From: CAYFWF01 sp964346815
GTDB lineage: Bacteria; Acidobacteriota; Aminicenantia; Aminicenantales; Aminicenantaceae
DNA: 64,000 bases
Direction of reading: 5' to 3'
Assembly: GCA_964346815.1 (NCBI GenBank)
Contig: CAYFWF010000068.1
Location: 124,001 to 188,000, forward strand
Part shown: positions 31,539 through 39,086 of the stretch, in pieces
Layout: each line of letters begins with the position of its first letter
Position numbering within the stretch: position 1 is the stretch's first letter
The notes under the pieces: model-generated
Seen by the model: the letters and a program-made list of their open reading frames with translations, nothing else
The model's database searches: none
What the model was told of the DNA's origin: nothing
Position numbers and translations under genes: made by a program

Positions 31539-33152
31539 ATGAGTAAAGAAGATAAAGTCAAGATGAACAGTCGTTTGGCTGAGGCCATTCGACAGGCATA
31601 TGAATCTGGTCAGGAAGACGAGGCGCTCGAGCCTATCGTTGCTGTCGATTCTGAGGGGAAGCCCATCGGAAGGTTTCATGCCGGAGATTCTGTGATTTTT
31701 TATGATATCCGCGGAGAAAGAGAGGTCGAGCTGACTGAAAGTCTGACCGATCCTGAGTTCTCCCATTTTCCAGTCGAGAAAGATCTCGAGCTGAATTTTG
31801 TGACCATGATCGAATACAGCTCTTCGCTCGATGTCAGGGTAGGATTCCAGGCGGAAGAAGAAATTAAGAACACCTTGACCGAAGCGCTTACTGGAGCTGG
31901 CTGGAGTCTTCTGAAGATCGCCGAGTCCGAGAAGGCGATCCATATCGGATATTTTTTAAACGGAAAAAAGGAGGAAGCGTTCCCCGGGGAAGTGAGAATC
32001 ATCATTCCTTCACCGGAAGGTGTGGACAATTACGCTTTGACCCCTGAAATGAGTGCTGTAAAGGTTACAGAGGAGATTTGCAGGGAGCTTGAAAATCCTT
32101 CCTTCGGGGCAGTCGTAGCGAATTTGGCTAATGTGGATGTAGTAGGACACGTAGAAGACAGAACGGCCATTCTGAGGGCTGTAGAGACGGTAGATCATGC
32201 ATTGGGGAAAATCACTGAAGCATGCCGCCAAAAATCGACCACATTGATCGTTACCGCGGATCATGGCACAGTGGAAGAATGGCTTTATCCCGATGGGGCA
32301 GTCAACACAGGACACACTCAAAATCCTGTTCCCTTTATTCTCACCGATTTTTCTGCTGAAGACCCAATGAGATGGGAGCTAAAAGACAAAGGGGAGCTGA
32401 TCGATGTGGCTCCCACGATTCTCAATTTGTTAGGCATAGACAAGCCTCCAGAAATGACAGGGACCAGTCTGATCAAAAATTTTACCGATTATGCAAAATC
32501 CGAGAGGAAAATTTTACTCCTGATCCTGGATGGATGGGGGATGAGAGATGAGGAAAGAGGCAATCTTATCAAAGAAGCCCGTACTCCTCATTTCGATGCC
32601 TTGTGGTCTCGATTTCCCCACACTCTGCTGGAATCAGCAGGAGAGGCAGTGGGTATGCCTGCCCATACAGTAGGAAATTCTGAGGCCGGGCACCTTCATT
32701 TGGGAGCAGGAAGACACATTTTTTTGGATCGGGTGAAAATCGATAGAGCCATCGAGGAAGGGAGTTTCTATCGGAATCCCGCTTTTTTATGGGCTATGGA
32801 TGAAGCGAAAAAGAAGAAACAGGCCCTGCATCTTTTGGGGATAGTTTCCCACTACAGCTCGCACGGTACCATCGAGCATCTTTTCGCCCTGTTGCGGATG
32901 GCGAAAAAGATCAATGTAGAACGGGTTTTTGTCCATGCTTTGATCGGCCGGAGAGGAGAGAGACCGGAGAGCGGAGCGATTTATGTGGCCAAAGTGGAAG
33001 AGATGTGCCGCGAGCTGGACACCGGTCAATTAGTCACTGTTATTGGCCGCTTCTGGGCGCTGGATAGAGAGCTCAACTGGGATCGGGTCGAAAAGACCTA
33101 TAGGGCATTGGTAGGAGGTGAAGGCACACCGGTTCCTGTCGAGGCAGAGTGA
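31539..33152 (+). CDS. Circularly permuted cofactor-independent phosphoglycerate mutase
   Basis: 537 residues whose parts match iPGM (GpmI) in swapped order. Residues ~1-310 equal the native C-terminal part: VIFYDIRGEREVEL (substrate arginines), IAESEKAIHI (Lys), NVDVVGHVE, VTADHGTVEE and GHTQNPVPF (metal ligands). Residues ~322-537 equal the native N-terminal part: LLILDGWG, HTVGNSEAGHLHLGAG (nucleophile Ser), SSHGTIEHL and GRFWALDRELNWDRVEK. The native termini are joined through NFTDYAKSERK, and the new ends lie in a native transferase-domain loop. Metal ligands and nucleophile remain, but the native LDGRD substrate segment reads IGRRG. The upstream ATG 31473 is excluded by the promoter. 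Confidence 0.88.
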   Translation: MSKEDKVKMNSRLAEAIRQAYESGQEDEALEPIVAVDSEGKPIGRFHAGDSVIFYDIRGEREVELTESLTDPEFSHFPVEKDLELNFVTMIEYSSSLDVRVGFQAEEEIKNTLTEALTGAGWSLLKIAESEKAIHIGYFLNGKKEEAFPGEVRIIIPSPEGVDNYALTPEMSAVKVTEEICRELENPSFGAVVANLANVDVVGHVEDRTAILRAVETVDHALGKITEACRQKSTTLIVTADHGTVEEWLYPDGAVNTGHTQNPVPFILTDFSAEDPMRWELKDKGELIDVAPTILNLLGIDKPPEMTGTSLIKNFTDYAKSERKILLLILDGWGMRDEERGNLIKEARTPHFDALWSRFPHTLLESAGEAVGMPAHTVGNSEAGHLHLGAGRHIFLDRVKIDRAIEEGSFYRNPAFLWAMDEAKKKKQALHLLGIVSHYSSHGTIEHLFALLRMAKKINVERVFVHALIGRRGERPESGAIYVAKVEEMCRELDTGQLVTVIGRFWALDRELNWDRVEKTYRALVGGEGTPVPVEAE

Positions 33153-33238
33153 CATCACCGTGCGCAGGAGATGGAAGGAACTTTTTTGCTGCATAAACGT
33201 ATTCTTCATAAGAAGGACATAGAGAGACCGTTGAATCG

Positions 33239-34150
33239 ATGAATGTACAGGTAAAGGATATTCATTTCAGTTATGGGAAGGTGAAAGCTCTGGATGGGAT
33301 CGACGTCGATCTTCCAAAAGGGGCAATAGGCCTCCTGGGACCAAACGGGGCCGGCAAGAGCACCCTCCTTCGAATTCTTCTGGGATTTTTGGTTCCGGAG
33401 AGGGGAGAAGGGAGTGTGCTCGGCTATGATATCGAAAAGCAGCAGAACTTGATCCGCCGATATGTGGGATATATGCCTGAGGACGATTGTTTCATCCCGG
33501 GTATGGATGGCGTTTCTTTTACCTCCTATATGGGCGAGCTTTCTGGCATGCCCCGTCAAGAAGCCATGAAAAGAGCCCATGAAGTTCTTTTTTATGTAGG
33601 CCTGGAAGAGAGCCGTTACCGCAGGACCGAAACCTACTCCAGCGGGATGAGACAGCGTCTCAAACTGGCTCAGTCCATTGTTCATGATCCCAAGCTTGTC
33701 TTTTTTGACGAACCTACCAGCGGCCTGGATCCTCGGGGAAGAAAGGAAATCCTGGAGCTCATCATGGATATCTCTTCCAAAAAGGATATTCAGGTTCTGA
33801 TCTCCTCTCATATCCTGCCCGATATCGAACAGACCTGTTCCTATGTAGTGATCTTGGACAAAGGTAAATTGGCGGCTCAGGGACTGATCAGTGAGCTCAA
33901 GCAGGTCCAATACAGCCTTTATGAAATGAGAGTCAAAGGCGAAGAAAAAGCCTTCTTAAAAAGACTGGAAGAGGCAAAAAGTAAAGTCGATGAAACAGAA
34001 GATAAGCTTCTGAGAGTTTATCTCCCTCCCGGTTTCGATCCTCAAAAAATTTTTCACATCGCTGCTGAGGAGAAGGTCCAAATCAGACACTTCGTGAAGA
34101 GTCAAACCTCTCTCGAAGACCTCTTTGCCAAGGTAGTGGGAGTGGATTGA
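33239..34150 (+). CDS. ABC transporter ATP-binding protein
   Basis: 303 residues with Walker A GPNGAGKSTLL, signature YSSGMRQRLKLAQS and Walker B LVFFDEPTSGLD, followed by a C-terminal extension of about 80 residues, as in ABC-2-type exporters. It heads a four-gene set: ATPase, permease, ATPase, permease, each overlapping or adjoining the next (ATGA overlap at 34147). The substrate is unknown. The gene starts 86 bases after the permuted mutase. Confidence 0.93.
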   Translation: MNVQVKDIHFSYGKVKALDGIDVDLPKGAIGLLGPNGAGKSTLLRILLGFLVPERGEGSVLGYDIEKQQNLIRRYVGYMPEDDCFIPGMDGVSFTSYMGELSGMPRQEAMKRAHEVLFYVGLEESRYRRTETYSSGMRQRLKLAQSIVHDPKLVFFDEPTSGLDPRGRKEILELIMDISSKKDIQVLISSHILPDIEQTCSYVVILDKGKLAAQGLISELKQVQYSLYEMRVKGEEKAFLKRLEEAKSKVDETEDKLLRVYLPPGFDPQKIFHIAAEEKVQIRHFVKSQTSLEDLFAKVVGVD

Positions 34151-35022
34151 TGACCATCAAGGAGAAGGGATACACCCATTGGGGCGGGGAGTTGAGAGAC
34201 GGCCGATTTCCGTGGTGGCCGATTACGCGCTTCGGAATCAAACTGACTTTCAACAGAAAATTTTTCAAGTTTTTGTTCGCTTTGACGCTCGTTCCTGCCT
34301 TAGTATGGCTGGTCGGCATTTATATATCCGAGAGGCTGGAGGATTTCAGTTTTATGGTGAGGGGAGACCAGACTGATTTTCTGAATGTCGATCCCAGTTA
34401 TTTCAATACTTACTTCACCAACGACTTTTTGTTGTTCATGCTGATCATGATTTTGGTTTTCTGCGGGGCAGGCCTGATCTCGGATGATTTGAGACACAAT
34501 GCTCTCCAGCTCTATTTTGCGAGGCCATTGAAGAAAAGGGACTATCTCTTCGGCAAGGCTGCCGTAATTTTTTTCTTCTTGTTCATCATAACCCTCGTAC
34601 CCGGGCTTGTATTCGTCATTATGAAACTGATATTCGCAGGAAATTTGAAATTTATCAGCTCTTATCCCTGGCTTCCCCTTTCCGTTATGGTGTATTCATC
34701 TCTTCTCACGAGTTTTTTCGCTCTGTATACCCTCCTCCTTTCTTCTATAGGTAAAAACCGAAGGTATGTGGCCATCCTCATATTCGGTGTCTATATTTTT
34801 TCGGATATTTTTTATGGGATTTTTTTCGGAATTTTTCGGAATCAATACTTTTCTTTATTATCCATCAAAGTCAACATTCAACAGGTCGGTGCAGTTCTGT
34901 TCAATCAAAGAACTCCACAGAATGTGCCCTGGATCTATTCGCTGTTGATCATCCTCGGCATGTGTGTGCTTTCTGGCCTCTTCCTGAACAAAAAAGTGAA
35001 AGGGGTGGAGATCATAAAATGA
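34147..35022 (+). CDS. ABC-2-type permease
   Basis: 291 residues with about six membrane segments: after a 35-residue basic N-terminus come FKFLFALTLVPALVWLVGIY, LLFMLIMILVFCGAGLI, VIFFFLFIITLVPGLVF and others. LYFARPLKKRDYLFGKAAVI after the second segment is the ABC-2 'RPLxxxxYxxGK' pattern. The long periplasmic loop after the first segment is also typical. It overlaps the genes on both sides by four bases, so the operon is translationally coupled. Confidence 0.85.
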   Translation: MMTIKEKGYTHWGGELRDGRFPWWPITRFGIKLTFNRKFFKFLFALTLVPALVWLVGIYISERLEDFSFMVRGDQTDFLNVDPSYFNTYFTNDFLLFMLIMILVFCGAGLISDDLRHNALQLYFARPLKKRDYLFGKAAVIFFFLFIITLVPGLVFVIMKLIFAGNLKFISSYPWLPLSVMVYSSLLTSFFALYTLLLSSIGKNRRYVAILIFGVYIFSDIFYGIFFGIFRNQYFSLLSIKVNIQQVGAVLFNQRTPQNVPWIYSLLIILGMCVLSGLFLNKKVKGVEIIK

Positions 35023-35945
35023 CTGATGTCATACAGACTCAGAACCTGTCCAAATGGTACGGGAATGTTCTGGGATTGAGCGATGTGACGCTCCAAGTTG
35101 AACCGGGAATAACCGGGATCCTCGGACCGAACGGTGCGGGAAAGTCGACCTTCCTCAAACTCATAACCGGTCAGATCAAACCTAATATAGGCAGAGTCCT
35201 GGTCAATGGTCAAGATGTATGGAACAACTATGCAATGTTTGCGCAGATCGGATTTTGTCCAGAGCAGGATTCTTTTTATGAAGAATTGACAGGGTGGCAG
35301 TTTATGACCAGCTTACTGAAACTCCACCATTTCTCACCGGAAGAGATCAATCAGAAAGCCGAAAAAGCCCTGGATATCGTGGAGCTGATGAAAGATAAAG
35401 ATAGAGTCATACGTTCTTACAGCCGAGGCATGAGGCAGAGGCTGAAGGTCGCTCAGGCAATCGCCCATGATCCAAATATCATCATCCTGGATGAGCCTTT
35501 GAATGGGCTCGATCCGTTGGGAAGGCGAAAGATCATCCGTCTTATAAAAGAATACAAGGGAGAGGGCCGGATGATTGTTGTCTCCAGTCATGTGCTTCCT
35601 GAAATCGAAGCTATGACCAACAGAATCATCCTCATCCATCAGGGAAAGGTTTTTGCTCAGGGAGATATCCACTATATCAGGGATTTGATCGAGACCCACC
35701 CCCATATCATTTCTATCAAGTGCAGCCAGCCGCGCCTTTTGGCCGAGAAGTTCATCCATTACGATTATGTGTTGAAGGTGCATTTCGATCTTCAGAAAAA
35801 GTCTCTTCTCGTCGAGACGAACAACAGGGATGATTTTTTTTCTCTTCTTCCTTCTCTTGTTACAGACAACGATATTGAGGTAGAGGAAATCACATCACCG
35901 GATGATAATCTTCAAGCGGTTTTTGATTATTTGATTGGAAAGTAG
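35019..35945 (+). CDS. ABC transporter ATP-binding protein
   Basis: 308 residues with Walker A GPNGAGKSTFL, signature YSRGMRQRLKVAQA and Walker B IIILDEPLNGLD, plus a C-terminal extension. The frame is open from 34962, but ATG 35019 overlaps the permease stop by four bases and begins with the normal TDVIQTQNLSKWYG strand. It is a paralogue of the first ATPase, so the exporter may work with two different nucleotide-binding subunits. Confidence 0.92.
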   Translation: MTDVIQTQNLSKWYGNVLGLSDVTLQVEPGITGILGPNGAGKSTFLKLITGQIKPNIGRVLVNGQDVWNNYAMFAQIGFCPEQDSFYEELTGWQFMTSLLKLHHFSPEEINQKAEKALDIVELMKDKDRVIRSYSRGMRQRLKVAQAIAHDPNIIILDEPLNGLDPLGRRKIIRLIKEYKGEGRMIVVSSHVLPEIEAMTNRIILIHQGKVFAQGDIHYIRDLIETHPHIISIKCSQPRLLAEKFIHYDYVLKVHFDLQKKSLLVETNNRDDFFSLLPSLVTDNDIEVEEITSPDDNLQAVFDYLIGK

Positions 35946-35947
35946 CT

Positions 35948-36760
35948 ATGACGCAGAGCGACACCAGAAAGCTTTCGTTCTTTTTTCAATCGGTTAAGGA
36001 TGTTTTTTCTTTTTTCTTAACCCTAGCCAGGAAGGTCAGGAAGACGAAGATCTTTTTCTTCATCTGTTTTATCCCGGTTTTCATGGCCTTTATCGTTAAA
36101 TTCTCGCAGCTGTTTTCTCTGGCCAGGGGTATTGAGGGCATCTATATCTTCAATAACATGATCATGATGTTCTATATGCAATTTCTGATACTGATTCTGG
36201 CGCTCTTTTACGGAACCTCTGTCAGTTCCGAGGAATTGGAGGGAAAAACCCTGACCTACTTAACCACACGTCCAGTTCCCAAATCGGCCACCATCATCGG
36301 TAAATATGCCGCTTATTCTGTTTTGGTCATCACCATGACCACATTGGGTGTGGTGTTTTCTTTTTTGGTACTGAATCTGAATGAACTCTACGAGTTATCT
36401 TTGTATAAAATTCTCTTGAAGGATGTTGCGATTCTGGGATTGGGCCTTATGTGCTATACGGCGTTTTTTACTTTCGTGGGGACCATTCTCAAACGTTCTA
36501 TCATGTTCGGGCTTATCTTCAGTTTCGGTTGGGAGAATGTGATCCAATATTTTCCCGGCTCTACCCAGAAATTCACAATCGTCCATTATCTTAAATCTCT
36601 TCTTCCTTCTCCATCTACTGGACGATTTTCCTTTCTTCTCTTCCGCCTCGAACCGAGCTCGACCGGGAACTCTGTTTTTATGCTGTTTCTCATCAGCGGT
36701 GTTTTCCTGGGATTGGCCTGCGTACTCTTCACGTTCAAAGAATACATTTTGGAAGATTAG
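35948..36760 (+). CDS. ABC-2-type permease
   Basis: 270 residues with about six membrane segments. FYGTSVSSEELEGKTLTYLT followed by TRPVPKSATIIGKYAAYSVL is the ABC-2 pattern seen in the first permease. It starts two bases after the ATPase stop and ends the exporter operon. It converges with a lipoprotein gene across a repeat copy. Confidence 0.85.
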   Translation: MTQSDTRKLSFFFQSVKDVFSFFLTLARKVRKTKIFFFICFIPVFMAFIVKFSQLFSLARGIEGIYIFNNMIMMFYMQFLILILALFYGTSVSSEELEGKTLTYLTTRPVPKSATIIGKYAAYSVLVITMTTLGVVFSFLVLNLNELYELSLYKILLKDVAILGLGLMCYTAFFTFVGTILKRSIMFGLIFSFGWENVIQYFPGSTQKFTIVHYLKSLLPSPSTGRFSFLLFRLEPSSTGNSVFMLFLISGVFLGLACVLFTFKEYILED

Positions 36761-36800
36761 AATTCCGGATTCTCGGCTTATTTATAAGGAAGGTTCTTTT

Positions 36801-36848
36801 CCATCAGGCATGTCTTCCGCTCTAGTTCAGATTTTAAACGCCATTCCT
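36801..36848. repeat. Dispersed intergenic repeat, copy at 36.8 kb
   Basis: Positions 36810-36848 match 14651-14688 of the 319-bp foldback element with two substitutions and one inserted base. The preceding CCATCAGGCATGTC (36801-36814) is the exact reverse complement of 49770-49783. The copy lies between convergent genes and touches the stop codon of the lipoprotein gene. Confidence 0.7.
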
Positions 36849-37831
36849 TATTCTTCTTTCTCTGACGATGCCATCTCTTTGATTTTGTTGACCAATTCTT
36901 CAGGAATGCTGGCGTAGATTTTCACGTACTCATCGGTTGAACTGATCTCGATCTTGTTCAGCAGCTCGCCGATTTCCGGCTTCTCTGTTGCAGCCATACT
37001 TCCAAAAGCTTTTATACCGTTCAAGGCTTCTGCCACTTTCTTGTTGCTTTCGGCATTCGGGCTCATAGCCATGACTTCTGCAATCAGGTTTCGATTCTTG
37101 TAGTCAAAATAAAGAGCCACTGACTCGATCTCTTTCATTGCGCTCATCATAGGGTTTTCAGAAGCTGCTTGTTCCATGGCTTCTGCAGGTACAAGCATGG
37201 CTCCCCAAAACAGAGCGTCTTTGTTGGTCTTGTCTATCAGTGCAGAAAGTTTCTCGTTTTTAAAAACGTTGTCTCTCTTGTTTTCCAGTACATCCAAGAC
37301 CGCTTTTACAGGGATTTCATTTCCTACCACCACATTTGAATCGTCTATAAATGAAAAAGCTCCTGATTCATCCTCTGTCCAGACCTTATAGAGAGTGAAA
37401 TTTTCGTACTGCTCTTCCATGAGTTCCTGCCCTTCCTCCTCGACTTTTGCCTTGATAAGAGAAAGGATGGCATCCTTGTCATATTTCAGGTTGACTACTC
37501 CTACACCCACTTGGTTTACTTTTTCCGAATCCTTCATTATGCCTGCTGCAAGAAAATAAATGTCCTTTTGCGGATCGATTCCGGTTTTTTCGATGAATTC
37601 CTGGTACTTCTGATAATCCTCCTGTTCTTGAATGGTTTTGCTGGCAACTTCTGTGGACATAGCCTTATTGACATCGACAAAGAAAACACCCAAGACATCG
37701 CTAGGGATCAATTCAAGAATATCCCGGGCTTCGGCTGTCCCAGCCTTTGGTGCAGTTGCCTTTTTTCCGCATGCCGTAAATGAGAATAAAGCAAGAAGAA
37801 CTACCATGCTGAAAGCTGTAAGTCTTTTCAT
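36848..37831 (-). CDS. Putative lipoprotein of unknown function
   Basis: 327 residues with a lipoprotein signal: a basic start, a hydrophobic core and lipobox SFTACGKK, Cys at residue 21. The mature part is soluble, acidic and rich in Lys/Glu, with segments such as LIPSDVLGVFFVDVNKAMST and ALFWGAMLVPAEAMEQAA, which recall large repeated proteins (DUF3352-like) that track substrate-like beta sheets, but I cannot assign a family. It lies upstream of nothing on its strand and converges with the exporter operon. Confidence 0.75.
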   Translation of the reverse strand: MKRLTAFSMVVLLALFSFTACGKKATAPKAGTAEARDILELIPSDVLGVFFVDVNKAMSTEVASKTIQEQEDYQKYQEFIEKTGIDPQKDIYFLAAGIMKDSEKVNQVGVGVVNLKYDKDAILSLIKAKVEEEGQELMEEQYENFTLYKVWTEDESGAFSFIDDSNVVVGNEIPVKAVLDVLENKRDNVFKNEKLSALIDKTNKDALFWGAMLVPAEAMEQAASENPMMSAMKEIESVALYFDYKNRNLIAEVMAMSPNAESNKKVAEALNGIKAFGSMAATEKPEIGELLNKIEISSTDEYVKIYASIPEELVNKIKEMASSEKEE

Positions 37832-37916
37832 TTCAGATGACTCCTCCTCAAAATTAAATATTTCGTTAGAGAATATACCAAAAATTCTCTGTCAAGAGCA
37901 AGCGAAAAAATGATCA

Positions 37917-38858
37917 TCACAGGAGATATCTGTAGAACTCCATCTGGCTGGAGTAGAGCCAGCAGCGGACCCAGATCAAGCTGAAAATAAAGAGCTGTTG
38001 GAACAGGAACGCCATCAATATACCCCAGAATTGGGATTGAGGTATGAATCCTTGAATCAAAATATAGACGAGTGTGACGGCTACCTGGACAAGAAAAAGG
38101 AGATAGAACAGGGTTAAGGTTGAACCGAGATGCCTGAAAACAAACCCGAAGGCCCCTAAAGCAGCTCTAAGGATATTCCGTTTTCCCTCCATCACGATTT
38201 TTATACGGCCATAGTCAAAAACCATCTGGATAAACAGAAAGAGAAACAGAACAACAGCATTGAAGACCAGGCCAAGATAGAAAGGCGTTATCTCCGAGAA
38301 AGCATTTTCTCTAACGTTCTCCAGAATAGTGCCCAATATTCCGAAGGAGACAAAGGGAAACAGGATGAAGAAAAGCCAGGAAAGAAGCATGAGCAGAAAG
38401 AAACGAAAAAAATAGGAGCCCGCACCTTCGAAAAATTCCCCCATAGAGAACCGCACTTTTTCTTTGTTCAAAGTCGAAAGAATCCCTCCAGCCAGGAATG
38501 TGTGAAGGATGATGTACAGCAACCCTATGACGATAAGGATAGAAGGCAGCTCAAGAAAACGCATCATGAGTAAGCCCTCCAAGTTATTGAGGACAGCACC
38601 CTTGCCGATGATGGAAGGAGTGAACGTTTTTTCCAGTCCCTTTGCCTCGTCTCTAAATTCTTCCCACCACAGATAATCAAAGCCTTCTGCCATCCGGTCT
38701 GCCACCAGGCTGTCGCCAAAAGAATCCTTAAGGGAGTGGTAAAGAGGCAGGGCAAGAGCGATGGAGAAAGCGAGGTTGATGAGAAGAAGCAGAAGCACCA
38801 TCCGGGCGGATTTTCGCGTGTTGGCAAATCCTTTGATGAGATTGATTATGACTTTCAT
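37917..38858 (-). CDS. Polytopic membrane protein of unknown function
   Basis: 313 residues with six or seven membrane segments: about 19-38, 105-125, 145-175, 190-215, 235-255 and 265-295. A soluble loop of about 60 residues follows the first segment (SLVADRMAEGFDYLWWEEFR). No transporter or enzyme motif is recognisable. It precedes the lipoprotein gene on the same strand with an 85-base gap. Confidence 0.75.
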   Translation of the reverse strand: MKVIINLIKGFANTRKSARMVLLLLLINLAFSIALALPLYHSLKDSFGDSLVADRMAEGFDYLWWEEFRDEAKGLEKTFTPSIIGKGAVLNNLEGLLMMRFLELPSILIVIGLLYIILHTFLAGGILSTLNKEKVRFSMGEFFEGAGSYFFRFFLLMLLSWLFFILFPFVSFGILGTILENVRENAFSEITPFYLGLVFNAVVLFLFLFIQMVFDYGRIKIVMEGKRNILRAALGAFGFVFRHLGSTLTLFYLLFLVQVAVTLVYILIQGFIPQSQFWGILMAFLFQQLFIFSLIWVRCWLYSSQMEFYRYLL

Positions 38859-39086
38859 CTTTCACTCATCTCCTCTTCCTTAGGATTTTCTTCTGTGCAT
38901 CCAGAATCCTATTCGTGATATAATGGGCGGCCTGTTCGCAGAAAAGCCCATGAATTTTTCAATCTTAATAAAGATATCGGCTTTTCGCAAGATAAGAGTA
39001 AACGGGACAAGCATTTTCAAAACTGTAAAAGTTTTAACAGTCGCTTCAAAATGGATTTTAAAAGACTTACCCAAGGAGGGAATGAT

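Noticed and set aside
31473..33152. The odd order of the phosphoglycerate mutase as an assembly join or a gene fusion error
   Set aside because: There is one continuous frame with matching composition, normal total length, a sensible linker between native ends, and new ends at a surface loop. It still needs confirmation from a second genome.
34962..35018. Upstream extension of the second ABC ATPase
   Set aside because: It runs through the permease gene in another frame; ATG 35019 overlaps the permease stop and begins the conserved domain.
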